Below, one piece after another: positions 54,850 to 63,722 of a stretch of 64,000 bases of DNA. The notes under the pieces are model-generated. The model was given only the letters and a program-made list of their open reading frames with translations, did not search any database and was not told the origin of the DNA. The stretch covers positions 11,594 to 75,593 of the forward strand of contig JAZNGG010000043.1 in assembly GCA_045576355.1 (NCBI GenBank). The letters run 5' to 3'. Origin of the DNA: Liminaster sp045576355 (GTDB lineage Bacteria > Bacteroidota > Bacteroidia > Bacteroidales > UBA3663). The position numbers and the translations under genes are program-made. Numbering within the stretch: position 1 is the stretch's first letter; every line of letters starts with the position of its first letter.

Positions 54850-55989
54850 ATGATGTCTCAACACTATGACTATCTCATCGTTGGTGCCGGATTGTTTGGA
54901 GCAACATTTGCCCACCAGGCCACGAAACGGGGGAAAAAATGCCTTGTTTTAGACAAGCGAAGCCACGCTGGAGGTAATCTGTTTTGTGAGAACCGACATG
55001 GCATTAATGTTCATAAATATGGTGCTCACATCTTTCACACTAATAATAAAGAGGTGTGGGATTATGTCAATTCTATAGTTGAGTTTAATCGTTACACCAA
55101 CTCTCCGGTAGCCAATTACAAAGGGGAATTATACAACCTTCCGTTCAATATGAATACTTTCTACCAAATGTGGGGAACAAAAACTCCGCAAGAGGCAATG
55201 GAGGTCATCGCTCGCCAAAAAGCTGAGGCTATCAAAGAGATGGAACTGAATGGGCACACTTCTCCACAAAACCTGGAAGAACAAGCTCTGCTGTTAGTAG
55301 GCAAAGACATCTACGAACGCCTGATCAAGGGATATACAGAAAAACAGTGGGGTAGGAAGTGTAACGAGTTGCCTGCTTTTATCATCAAGCGACTCCCAGT
55401 GCGGCTCGTTTATGACAATAACTACTTTAACGATCGTTTTCAGGGGATCCCTATCGGAGGGTATAATAAACTGATTGATGGTTTGTTAGAAGGCAGTGAA
55501 ATACGCCTTGGGATTGACTTTTTTGATAATCGGGAATATTGGGAAAGCCTTGCTGACAAGATTGTTTTTACCGGAAAAATTGATGAGTTTTATCATTATT
55601 GTTTTGGCAAACTGCAATACCGAACGGTAAGATTTGAAGAGGAAGAGATCGATCAAGCCAATTATCAAGGGAATGCGGTAGTCAATTACACAGATATCGA
55701 AACTCCCTATACCCGAGTCATCGAACATAAACATTTTGAGACTTTTGGAGAAGAGGTGTATGCCCGGGAAAAGACGATCATATCTAAAGAGTATTCCGAA
55801 GAGTGGAAAGATGGCATGGAACCATATTATCCGATCAATGATGCCGGTAATATGTCGCTCTATGAAAAATACAGACAACTTGCCGAGCAAGAAAAACGCG
55901 TTATTTTCGGAGGCAGATTGGCCGAATATAAATATTATGACATGGCTCCAATCATCGAAAAAGTTTTACAACTATTTGCACTTTTCTAA
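54850..55989 (+). CDS. glf: UDP-galactopyranose mutase
   Basis: Glf isomerises UDP-galactopyranose to UDP-galactofuranose through an FAD covalent intermediate. The 379-residue protein starts with the FAD-binding GAGLFGATFAHQATKRGKK, then has DKRSHAGGNLFCE, KYGAHIFHTNNKEVWDYV and YTEKQWGRKCNELPAFIIKR-type segments and near the end IIFGGRLAEYKYYDM-like motif with the conserved Arg. This implies that the surface polymer contains galactofuranose. The LicD gene starts 15 nt after it. Confidence 0.96.
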   Translation: MMSQHYDYLIVGAGLFGATFAHQATKRGKKCLVLDKRSHAGGNLFCENRHGINVHKYGAHIFHTNNKEVWDYVNSIVEFNRYTNSPVANYKGELYNLPFNMNTFYQMWGTKTPQEAMEVIARQKAEAIKEMELNGHTSPQNLEEQALLLVGKDIYERLIKGYTEKQWGRKCNELPAFIIKRLPVRLVYDNNYFNDRFQGIPIGGYNKLIDGLLEGSEIRLGIDFFDNREYWESLADKIVFTGKIDEFYHYCFGKLQYRTVRFEEEEIDQANYQGNAVVNYTDIETPYTRVIEHKHFETFGEEVYAREKTIISKEYSEEWKDGMEPYYPINDAGNMSLYEKYRQLAEQEKRVIFGGRLAEYKYYDMAPIIEKVLQLFALF

Positions 55990-56004
55990 ACATCATATTT
56001 ATCA

Positions 56005-56880
56005 ATGACACTAAAAAATCAGCCGCCTAAAGATTTTCTCCAACCTGAAGTTCGTTGCGATTACCGGATAGATTCTGACATGAAGCGGGTTTGGGCCGTA
56101 CAACTGGATCTGCTTTTAGAACTTCTCCGTGTATGTCGGAAGCACGATTTACGCATTTTTGCAGATGGGGGCACTATGCTTGGTGCAGTCAGGCACAAAG
56201 GCTATATCCCATGGGATGATGATATAGACATGGCAATGTTTCGCGAAGACTATGATAAGTTGGCAGAGATTGCTCCCCTAGAGTTTTCTCACCCCTACTT
56301 CTTTCAGACCGTATATACAGACGAGCATTATTCCCGGCGTCATGCTCAACTCAGAAATAGCGAAACTGCGTGTTGGACTAAAGATCCTAAAAAAGTAAAA
56401 CATAACCAGGGCATCTTTATCGATATCTTCATCTTAGACTATATGCCAAACGGAGCCAAAGCCATCGCAAAGCATGTGGCTCGGGAAAAAGAGGCGAAAC
56501 TCAAGCTCAAGATAACCTCCAAGATTATCAATTGGCTTCCAGAAAGTCTATATCTCTATTGTCGAAATCATACGCGATGGTTGAGCGATAAAGTTAGATT
56601 TGCTCAATATGAAGACCTGATGCGCAGCGTTAAAAGAGAAAATACTGCACTCATATGCAATATCAGTTTCCGATCTAAAGAGGCTATCAAGCTGCATGAG
56701 TATTATGATGACATAGAGTGGATGGATTTTGAACACATCCAAATACCCGTCCCGACCGGTTATCACAAGGCTCTCACCATGCAGTATGGCGAATATATGA
56801 CCCCTAAAAAGATCGAAACCAACCACGGCTGTATGCAGTATGACACAGAGCGCAGTTACCGAGACATTGCCGATATTTGA
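56005..56880 (+). CDS. LicD family phosphotransferase
   Basis: A 291-residue protein with the LicD signature LRIFADGGTMLGAVRHKG plus YIPWDDDIDMAMFRED, where the Asp cluster is the nucleotidyltransferase-like active site. LicD enzymes move phosphocholine or other phospho-groups from CDP-linked donors onto glycans or teichoic acids. It shares the unit with glf upstream and the CTP-transferase-like fusion downstream (45 nt). The donor is not known; no choline kinase or permease genes (licA, licB) are seen here. Confidence 0.9.
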   Translation: MTLKNQPPKDFLQPEVRCDYRIDSDMKRVWAVQLDLLLELLRVCRKHDLRIFADGGTMLGAVRHKGYIPWDDDIDMAMFREDYDKLAEIAPLEFSHPYFFQTVYTDEHYSRRHAQLRNSETACWTKDPKKVKHNQGIFIDIFILDYMPNGAKAIAKHVAREKEAKLKLKITSKIINWLPESLYLYCRNHTRWLSDKVRFAQYEDLMRSVKRENTALICNISFRSKEAIKLHEYYDDIEWMDFEHIQIPVPTGYHKALTMQYGEYMTPKKIETNHGCMQYDTERSYRDIADI

Positions 56881-56925
56881 TCACCCATCATTTTCTCCTA
56901 TTAAAGAGCCGATTAACGACACAAT

Positions 56926-58272
56926 ATGAAAAAAGTTATTACCTATGGCACGTATGACTTGCTCCATCAAGGTCATATCAATCTATTACGCCAAGCAAAA
57001 CAATTGGGGGACTATCTCATTGTAGGCATCACCAATGACAACTTTGATCGCGAACGGGGCAAACTCAATGTGCGTAACAACGTCCTGGAGCGCGTGGAGT
57101 CTGTCAAAGCCACAGGATTGGCAGATCAGATTATTATCGAGGATTACATAGGTCAGAAGATTGATGACATTCTGAAATATAACGTAGATATTTTTGCGAT
57201 AGGATCCGATTGGGAAGGGAAGTTTGACTATCTGAAAGAATACTGTCAGGTGGTCTATTTGCCTCGCACAGAGGGAATCTCTTCCACAATGCTACGCAAT
57301 GAATCACAAGATACTGTTAAAATAGGGATTATCGGGTGTGGTCGCATTACTCAGCGATTTGTACCCGAGGCAGACTATGTAAATGGAGTTGTTATAGAGG
57401 CGCTCTATGATGCCGATGAAGAGAGGGCTGCCAACATCAGAGATAAATATAAAATTCCGCGCGTTACACACTCTCTCGATGAAATGTATCGTTATGTCGA
57501 TGCCGTATATATCGCTACCCCTCATCTGACCCATTACGATTATATCAAACGCTCTCTTTTAGCTGGCAAACACGTCCTATGTGAGATCCCGATGACGCTC
57601 CATGCAGATCAGGCTCGAGAACTCTACGACCTTGCCGAGCGCCAGGGACTTATGCTGATGGAGGCTAACAAGACGGCTTTCTGTCCGGCATTCAATCATC
57701 TGATGGTGATGATAAAAAGTGGTGTAATCGGCGAGGTCGTAGATATAGAGGCTTCGTTATCGAGACTATTGCCTGACAAGCAGTCGCGCGAATTTGATGT
57801 CTCTCAGGCTGGTGGAGCGCTGTTTGAGTCAGCCTCTTATCCCTTATTGCCTATTTTCAAATTGTTAGGCACACATTATGAAAACCTCAACATTTATAGC
57901 CGCATGGAGCAAGGAGTGGACATTTATACCAAGGGAGTTATGCGTTTCTCCGGAGCCGTCTGTTCGTTTAAAGTGGGCATCGGAGTAAAAACTGAGGGCA
58001 ACCTTGTGATTTCCGGAACAAAAGGATATGCCTATGTCCCGGCTCCATGGTGGAAGACCGACTACTTTGAGTTGCGATATGAAGATCAAAACGACAACAA
58101 GAAGTTTTTCTACAAATGGGATGGTGCGGGACTGCGTTATGAGATACGAGAGTTTATTTTCTGCATCATAAACAAGCGCCGTAGCACTTTTCGCCTACAG
58201 CCCAAAGAGAGCATTGCTATGGCTAAAGTGATGCAGCAGTTTTCCGAACGTAAAAACTTTAATGAGATATGA
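56926..58272 (+). CDS. Fusion of TagD-like cytidylyltransferase and Gfo/Idh/MocA-like oxidoreductase
   Basis: A 448-residue two-domain protein. Residues 1-129 are a nucleotidyltransferase of the glycerol-3-phosphate cytidylyltransferase type: GTYDLLHQGH (His14, His17) and RTEGISS (114-120). Residues 131-448 are a Gfo/Idh/MocA-type domain with GIIGCG (134-139) and VLCEIPMTLHADQA. The usual catalytic EKP motif reads EIP, so the Lys is missing. It overlaps the following SDR gene by 4 nt (ATGA), with LicD 45 nt upstream. A role in making a CDP-linked alditol or sugar acid for LicD is plausible but unproven. Confidence 0.88.
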   Translation: MKKVITYGTYDLLHQGHINLLRQAKQLGDYLIVGITNDNFDRERGKLNVRNNVLERVESVKATGLADQIIIEDYIGQKIDDILKYNVDIFAIGSDWEGKFDYLKEYCQVVYLPRTEGISSTMLRNESQDTVKIGIIGCGRITQRFVPEADYVNGVVIEALYDADEERAANIRDKYKIPRVTHSLDEMYRYVDAVYIATPHLTHYDYIKRSLLAGKHVLCEIPMTLHADQARELYDLAERQGLMLMEANKTAFCPAFNHLMVMIKSGVIGEVVDIEASLSRLLPDKQSREFDVSQAGGALFESASYPLLPIFKLLGTHYENLNIYSRMEQGVDIYTKGVMRFSGAVCSFKVGIGVKTEGNLVISGTKGYAYVPAPWWKTDYFELRYEDQNDNKKFFYKWDGAGLRYEIREFIFCIINKRRSTFRLQPKESIAMAKVMQQFSERKNFNEI

Positions 58273-58964
58273 AATATGCCATTGTGACCGGAGGCACTTC
58301 AGGGATAGGGCTTGGAGTGGCAGAAATGTTGTTAAGCAAAGGATATTACGTCTTTGCCACTTATGTAGGCGAAGACTTTATTGCAGAGAGAGAGAACTTC
58401 GAAGCGATAAAGATAGACCAGCGAAACCGCGAAGAACTCTATCGTTTCATATCGTATGTCAAAGGCTGCTGTTCACACATTGATTGCATCGTGTGCAATG
58501 CCGGCATGTCTATTCGCAAGTCATTTACCGCGACGACAGATGCAGATTGGGATGCCATGATGGAGGTGGCGGTCAACTCTCACTACATTTTGATTCGCGA
58601 GTTTTTTGCCATGATCCCTCCCGGTAGCCGCATCTTGTTCACCGGCTCGCAAATGGGTCTGATGCCTCATGCGATGGTGTTGAGTTATGGTGTTACCAAA
58701 GCAGCTGTTCATGCCCTTGCCAAAAACCTTGTAAAAGAATTTGAGGGGACAGGGACCACGGTCAATGCCATCGTTCCCGGCTTTGTTGAGACGCCTTGGC
58801 AAAAAGAGAAACCAGAGGAGATCAAACAAAACATCTATCGGAAGACGGCCATCCATCGTTTTGCCCGGGTCGAAGAGATCGTAGATGCCTATCGTTTTTG
58901 CCTCGAAAACCCCTTTGTCAATGGGAGTCTGATAGAGGTCAACGGCGGATACAGCTATAAATAA
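58269..58964 (+). CDS. Short-chain dehydrogenase/reductase (FabG-like)
   Basis: The 231-residue protein has the classical SDR motifs: TGGTSGIGLG (about 7-16), CNAGMS, the catalytic Ser in LFTGSQMGL and YGVTK, and NAIVPGFVETPW. These use NAD(P)H to reduce or oxidise hydroxyl groups on many substrates, such as sugars, polyols or acyl groups. It overlaps the upstream fusion gene by 4 nt, so its product should act on the same pathway. Substrate unknown. Confidence 0.9.
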   Translation: MKYAIVTGGTSGIGLGVAEMLLSKGYYVFATYVGEDFIAERENFEAIKIDQRNREELYRFISYVKGCCSHIDCIVCNAGMSIRKSFTATTDADWDAMMEVAVNSHYILIREFFAMIPPGSRILFTGSQMGLMPHAMVLSYGVTKAAVHALAKNLVKEFEGTGTTVNAIVPGFVETPWQKEKPEEIKQNIYRKTAIHRFARVEEIVDAYRFCLENPFVNGSLIEVNGGYSYK

Positions 58965-58976
58965 AAATAATCGATT

Positions 58977-59443
58977 ATGAAGAAGATAATAAACCCCTGG
59001 AAAAACACCCTCAGTATAACTGCTTCGGGTGTTGTCCGGATAATCCCTTCGGACTTCATATGGAGTTTTATGAAGATGGCGATTACATCGTCAGCACATG
59101 GCAACCCGAGGCGAACTATCAGGGCTGGATTGACACGATGCATGGCGGCATTTTGAGCACTCTTATAGATGAAGTTTGCGGATGGGTAGTTACCCGTAAG
59201 TTGCAGACCTGTGGTTATACCGTTCAACTGAATGTTAAGTTCCGCAAGGCTGTTTCTACGAAAGAGCCTGCTCTTACCATTCGTGCAAAAGTCACCAGGC
59301 AAGTGCGTAACCTGGCATATATCCATGCAGAGATCATCAACTCTAATGGCGAAATATGTAACGAAGGTGAAGCCATCTACTTCCTGATGAGCCAGGACAA
59401 AGTCGATGAGATGGGATTTGCAGGGTGTGAAGTAGAAGATTAA
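58977..59443 (+). CDS. PaaI-type hotdog thioesterase, apparently frameshifted near its start
   Basis: The main open part (from an internal ATG at 59060) has 127 residues of a hotdog-fold thioesterase: MHGGILSTLIDEVCGW and GYTVQLNVKFRKAVSTKE. The conserved N-terminus is encoded upstream in two frames: ATG at 58977 reads KKIINPWK, then the frame must slip by one at AAAAA (59001-59005) to continue KHPQYNCFGCCPDNPFGLH, which runs straight into the 59060 part. One missing A would explain it. It may be a sequencing or natural frameshift. It lies 13 nt after the SDR gene. Thioester substrate unknown. Confidence 0.78.
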
Positions 59444-59491
59444 ACCTCAAAAATAATAAAGACGACTTGGCGGTCTAAAGACAGATTGGGG

Positions 59492-60535
59492 TTATAATTG
59501 TGCGATTGCCCGATGCAGAGCTGACTCAAAATAATGTCCTCGGGCGAGGTTGCGACTCACTCTCCGGACATTTTCAAGCATCTTTATATATTGTTCTTCG
59601 GTCACGGCTGCCAGGGTTTCTTCCAAGTTTTCAAGAGAGTCCACCAGAATTCCACAACCATTTTCCTCAATAAAAGAGGCGATGCCGGCATTTTTCCACA
59701 AGATGACCGGAACGTCGCAGCGCAGATAGAGTGAAACCTTGTGAGGATTGTTAAATGCCATATATTCTCCGATCCTTCCGGACCCATGAGTGAGCGAATC
59801 TCCATACCATGATAATCCGAAGTCTCCGCGATTGTTCTCCATCAGTTTATAATCTTTAGCAAATCCCAGGAACTCTGTCTTTGTCTCTTGGGGCAGCAAG
59901 TCTGCTGCAAAATTAGTGCCGTAAAGGAAAAAAGGTGTGTTGGGGCACTGCTTACCCAGGTCATAGACGAAGTGATTGCTTGTCCGGGTCAGTTTCCCGA
60001 CAAAAAAGATACTGAAGCGATAATCTTTATTTGAGAAGTCCGGTTGTTCCCTTTTCGAGGTCACCTCATGCGGAGAGAGATAATCGAAAATACCTAAAAT
60101 CTCCAACTTGGCTTTACATCCATTTTCTGTCAGCCAGTCGTGCATCTTTTGATTATGCACGATGACGACATCCGAATGCCCTAATCGTGCCATCTCCTGA
60201 GGGACTGTCAGTCTTTGACTCCTAAACGAATTGAGGTCATGCACGATAGTCACCACTTGTGCCCCACGGCGATGGGCAGCACGACAGATCATTTCATAAT
60301 ACTTTTTTAGAGGATATTGCAACACGATGACATCTCCTCGCTTGATGCGCATCATTGCTCGCAGCACGCCAGTGAAGTTGATGATAAAGTGAAGCAGCGA
60401 ATTTTTATAGTGTGTCTGTCTCCACCCTAAGTTGATAGCCCCCATGCGAACTAAAGTCTGCTCTATGTCGGCTTTTGCTTTTCCTCCGGCATTGTCCAGG
60501 GTCTTGTAATTGTGTGATATGTAACAGATGCGCAT
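59492..60535 (-). CDS. Glycosyltransferase (GT4-like)
   Basis: The 347-residue protein has a two-domain GT-B layout: CYISHNYKTLDNAGGKAKAD at the start, IVLQYPLKKYYEMICRAAHR and VVTIVHDLNSF, then FSIFFVGKLTRTSNHFVY, and near the end LSWYGDSLTHGSGRIGEYMA with YLRCDVPVILWKNAGIASFI. Proteins of this kind in Bacteroides are beta-1,6-galactofuranosyltransferase-like, which would fit the glf gene nearby. The acceptor is unknown. It follows another glycosyltransferase gene by 7 nt. Confidence 0.82.
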   Translation of the reverse strand: MRICYISHNYKTLDNAGGKAKADIEQTLVRMGAINLGWRQTHYKNSLLHFIINFTGVLRAMMRIKRGDVIVLQYPLKKYYEMICRAAHRRGAQVVTIVHDLNSFRSQRLTVPQEMARLGHSDVVIVHNQKMHDWLTENGCKAKLEILGIFDYLSPHEVTSKREQPDFSNKDYRFSIFFVGKLTRTSNHFVYDLGKQCPNTPFFLYGTNFAADLLPQETKTEFLGFAKDYKLMENNRGDFGLSWYGDSLTHGSGRIGEYMAFNNPHKVSLYLRCDVPVILWKNAGIASFIEENGCGILVDSLENLEETLAAVTEEQYIKMLENVRRVSRNLARGHYFESALHRAIAQL

Positions 60536-60542
60536 AACCTCT

Positions 60543-61484
60543 TTATTTTTTTAATTGATTATTTTGAAAAAAGTTCATCCCCAACTCCTTGTTTGCCCAT
60601 TGAGAGATCAACTTGATCTGCCGATCGTTTTGTGATTGATCTACATTGGACTTAAACAGAGATTGCTTCTTCCGTGTGAATAGTGTGACATAACGCAGAT
60701 CGTTAGGAGAGTGTACGATCGATGTTCCATGGAGTCTGCACATGAAATTAAGCCATAAATCATCGGCCACGAGACAAGTCTCCTTGATCGCTTTCAGATC
60801 AAAAATTCTCTCATCATAACAATGGGGTGGATAAAGGACCGCACCGACACCGGTCGGAAGAATTTTGTTGTCAAGACGGAGATCCGTTGTGTTATGTACG
60901 ATCTTCCAGTTCAGATAAGAGGGGAAATCATTGGAGTCACCCTCACATTCGTTTGGGATGATCCGTCCTCGATTGCAGCAGACACTCTCCGGGTGTTGCA
61001 GATGTGAGGCATATAGCTTGGCAACCAAGTCGAGAGGATAGAGGACATCGTCATCCACCGTCACCACGATGTCGTCACTATACTCCTGAAAAGCGTAATA
61101 ATACTTCTTGTGCGGTTTCAGATCATCCGGCATGATTCGGATCTGTAGTCCGGCTTTTTCTTGTCGTAACAAGCGTTTGGGCAGACTCTCTCGCGAAGCA
61201 AATTGCTCCTCGGACAACCATAAGACCACCTGGATAGGAGGAAGGTTTCCCTCCTGACGCAACAGCGTCTCGATGACTTTCCATAATTGACCTATCCGTG
61301 CCGGAAAAGAGGTCAGAGAGATTACAATCTTCTTTTCTCTTGACTGAAATTGTTTTCTGGAGGGATAAGATGTCATCGCCAAAATGTAGATCATTACATT
61401 GGCAGAGAGTCTCGTGAGAAACTTTAGAAACCCCTTTTTTCTTTTTCCGGCCACAAGGCTGTTATAGATGTGTGCTATTGTCAT
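60543..61484 (-). CDS. Glycosyltransferase, GT-A fold
   Basis: The 313-residue protein has one hydrophobic segment near the N-terminus (about 28-42), then KKIVISLTSFPARIGQLWKV, PPIQVVLWLSEEQF, KKYYYAFQEYSDDIVVTVDDDVLYP (a DxD-like metal site) and WKIVHNTTDLRLDNKILPTG. It matches small glycosyltransferase families common in polysaccharide loci but I cannot assign a CAZy number. It precedes a GT4-like gene by 7 nt on the same strand and is likely co-transcribed. Confidence 0.8.
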   Translation of the reverse strand: MTIAHIYNSLVAGKRKKGFLKFLTRLSANVMIYILAMTSYPSRKQFQSREKKIVISLTSFPARIGQLWKVIETLLRQEGNLPPIQVVLWLSEEQFASRESLPKRLLRQEKAGLQIRIMPDDLKPHKKYYYAFQEYSDDIVVTVDDDVLYPLDLVAKLYASHLQHPESVCCNRGRIIPNECEGDSNDFPSYLNWKIVHNTTDLRLDNKILPTGVGAVLYPPHCYDERIFDLKAIKETCLVADDLWLNFMCRLHGTSIVHSPNDLRYVTLFTRKKQSLFKSNVDQSQNDRQIKLISQWANKELGMNFFQNNQLKK

Positions 61485-61504
61485 ATGTATGTTGGGAGAT
61501 GGCT

Positions 61505-61640
61505 AGGTTGGACTTCGTCCTGCGATGGCTTGGGGCTATGCCCTATGATGGCTGATGGTGATGGCTTGGGACTTCGTCCTGCGCTCCGCTATGGCAGATG
61601 GCTTTGCTCTTGTCTCCACTTTAGCACGCGAAGCCCACGA
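61505..61640. repeat. Dispersed TTCGCC/ATGGC repeat, copy 6 (rearranged)
   Basis: GACTTCGTCCTGCGATGGCT, then GCTATGCCCTATGATGGCTG at about 61535-61554, then GACTTCGTCCTGCGCTCCGC at about 61570-61589, ending ACGCGAAGCCCACGA (about 61626-61640), the same end as in the 29155-29218 copy. It lies in the divergent gap between the GT and Kdo-kinase-like genes; the rest of the gap shows no gene. Confidence 0.68.
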
Positions 61641-61802
61641 CCCAAGGGAGTAACACCTAAACCAATAATTTATCAGCCGGCTTAAACCAAAGAAAACTAC
61701 GCACAAAGTTATATTTACCGGACAATATTTGCAAATAAATTGCATTATTTCTCCATAATCCAAAAAAAATTAGTTATTTTGCAGCATCAAGAAGAGCTTT
61801 AC

Positions 61803-62576
61803 ATGAAACAAACAGTCAGACATCAGACCACTTCTCCCACCCTTGCCTCGTTTATCCGAAACCTTTCGGTCGAATATAACAGCGGAGGTGAGATCCTCTA
61901 TGACGGGAGGAATCAGGTCAAGCGCTTCGTGATTGAGGAGATACCGGTCATTGTCAAGCGTTATAAACGTCCCAACCTCATTCAGAGCATCAGCTACACA
62001 TTTTTTAAGCCCAACAAGGCGGAACGGGCTTATGACTATGCCTTGCGGCTGGAAAGTTTGGGGATTGACACCCCCCGAGCATTAGGTTGCCACACAGTGC
62101 GCAGATGGGGTTTGGTAAGAGAGTATTTCTTTGTCTCTGCCGAAGATCGCCGCCCCTCTTGTGCCGCCCTCCGAGATAAGAATCTTCCTTATCGTACATC
62201 ATTGGTCGAAGCTTTAGCTGCTTTTTTCGTCCGTATGCATGGTGCCGGATTTCTACATGGTGATACCAACCTTACCAACTTCCTTTATCAGCGAAACACA
62301 GAGGACGAAACATTTTCGTTTAGTACGATCGACTTAAACAGATCCAAATTTATAGAGCATCCTACGCGCCAAGAGTGCTTGCTCAACTTCGTCCGTCTCT
62401 CTCACGACCGGGAGATTCTTTCATTGATTGTCCGTGCCTATGCTCGTCAGCTGGGATGGGATGAAACGGAGAGCTACGATTTCGTTCTTGCGCACGTCGA
62501 GCGCTTCGAACGCAAAAAAGCCCGCAGTTACAGACTTAAAGGAAAACCTCTGGAGGAGTGGATGAAAGGGAAGTGA
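61803..62576 (+). CDS. LPS core kinase-like protein (Kdo kinase/InaA family)
   Basis: From the ATG at 61803 the protein has 257 residues with a protein-kinase-like fold: the ATP-site Lys in VIVKRYKRPNLIQSI, the catalytic loop HGDTNLTNFL and metal-binding IDLNRSKF (the DFG-equivalent). It resembles KdkA and InaA/WaaP proteins that add phosphate to Kdo or heptose in the inner core of LPS. Upstream start codons are possible to 61740 but add no conserved sequence. It lies next to the glycan genes, as expected for LPS biosynthesis. Confidence 0.87.
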   Translation: MKQTVRHQTTSPTLASFIRNLSVEYNSGGEILYDGRNQVKRFVIEEIPVIVKRYKRPNLIQSISYTFFKPNKAERAYDYALRLESLGIDTPRALGCHTVRRWGLVREYFFVSAEDRRPSCAALRDKNLPYRTSLVEALAAFFVRMHGAGFLHGDTNLTNFLYQRNTEDETFSFSTIDLNRSKFIEHPTRQECLLNFVRLSHDREILSLIVRAYARQLGWDETESYDFVLAHVERFERKKARSYRLKGKPLEEWMKGK

Positions 62577-62601
62577 TAAATGTATGTTTTTTTGAGAAAT
62601 T

Positions 62602-62730
62602 AATGACGCCGCCGTGTAACGTGCACGACGGCGCCGTGTGTATTTATTCAGGCCGCCGTGTGAGGTTACACGGCGGCGTCATTATCATTACACGGCAGCG
62701 TCATGCACGTTACACGGCGCCGTGATGCAA
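62602..62730. repeat. Array C of the 22-bp GC-rich palindromic repeat
   Basis: Direct units at 62604 (GACGCCGCCGTGT) and 62627 (GACGGCGCCGTGT), a short half at about 62651, then inverted units ACACGGCGGCGTCATT (about 62668), ACACGGCAGCGTCATGC (about 62690) and ACACGGCGCCGTGATGC (about 62712). Its layout matches array A. It lies between the convergent Kdo-kinase-like gene and a minus-strand lipoprotein. Confidence 0.88.
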
Positions 62731-62821
62731 ATTGTTTATCTAAGGCTTGAACTTAATTAGCTGATAAATAATGATTTTGAGGTTAAAATTTGAGGGTAGT
62801 CGGAGACTAATAATTCTGATA

Positions 62822-63634
62822 CTACCCAAAAGGGGTCAACTTCTTCAGTCTTTCCACCTCTACTTCGTTATATTCAAGTAATCCCTGCTTTCCGTAGTGC
62901 TCATATAATTCACAAAGAGCGATTGCACCTTTATAGTTAAGCATTCCGTATGCATCTGCTTTATAGTAATATTCGATACTTTTTTTAATATTTGAAAAGT
63001 CCTCATCATCTTCAAATTTCTTAGAATATATATACGCAATCATTGAATTTAAGAAAGGATATTTCTCTGCATGACGAATCAGGTATTTTAAAAGATTCTC
63101 ATCGTCTTCTATTAGTTCATAATATGCCGTTTGAAAAAGTATGGCCAACTCACTTCCCTCATCTTCTGCCTCGCGAATAGTTCTTAATGTGGATGAGAGG
63201 TCTTCCACAGAAAATATTTTTTTTGCCACTTCGAGAACTTTCGCCTCAGCAGGAGCTGATTGTCTGAGTTGATCCATTTTCTCTTTGGCAATCTCATTCG
63301 AATAAAGCATCTCTAAAATCAATCTGAAAGGATCTTCTTTATCAAAATCTTCTATTATATCTCTACCGCTCTTTTGGATGTATGCATTATACATATAAGC
63401 CATATTAAGCAAGCTCTGCTCAACACCATCGCCATCACGATAGCATAGTGCCAAAGATTTGTATGCTTCCACATTACCTTGTCTTGCTTGTTGAATCAGA
63501 TTCTGCACTTTCTGATCCATAGTAGGAGTCTTCATTTCTATACTCGGACTTTCTTGAACCAAAATACTATCACTACATGATGTATGGAAAACCAACACGG
63601 CAACCATACAAAGGATTGTAAATAATCTATTCAT
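62822..63634 (-). CDS. Sel1-like repeat lipoprotein
   Basis: The 270-residue protein has a lipoprotein signal (FHTSCSDS, Cys20). The mature part is all helical with a Sel1/TPR-like pattern: ARQGNVEAYKSLALCYRDGD near 50 and SIEYYYKADAYGMLNYKGAIALCELYEHYG near 235. Sel1 repeats usually mediate protein contacts. No partner is adjacent and no specific role can be assigned. It follows repeat array C. Confidence 0.72.
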   Translation of the reverse strand: MNRLFTILCMVAVLVFHTSCSDSILVQESPSIEMKTPTMDQKVQNLIQQARQGNVEAYKSLALCYRDGDGVEQSLLNMAYMYNAYIQKSGRDIIEDFDKEDPFRLILEMLYSNEIAKEKMDQLRQSAPAEAKVLEVAKKIFSVEDLSSTLRTIREAEDEGSELAILFQTAYYELIEDDENLLKYLIRHAEKYPFLNSMIAYIYSKKFEDDEDFSNIKKSIEYYYKADAYGMLNYKGAIALCELYEHYGKQGLLEYNEVEVERLKKLTPFG

Positions 63635-63722
63635 ATTAAAAGAATTATAGTTTGTTTTTTTAAGAAATTATTAAGCCTACCCACAACAATAGGTATATCT
63701 TTGATGTCGTTTTCATACTTTT

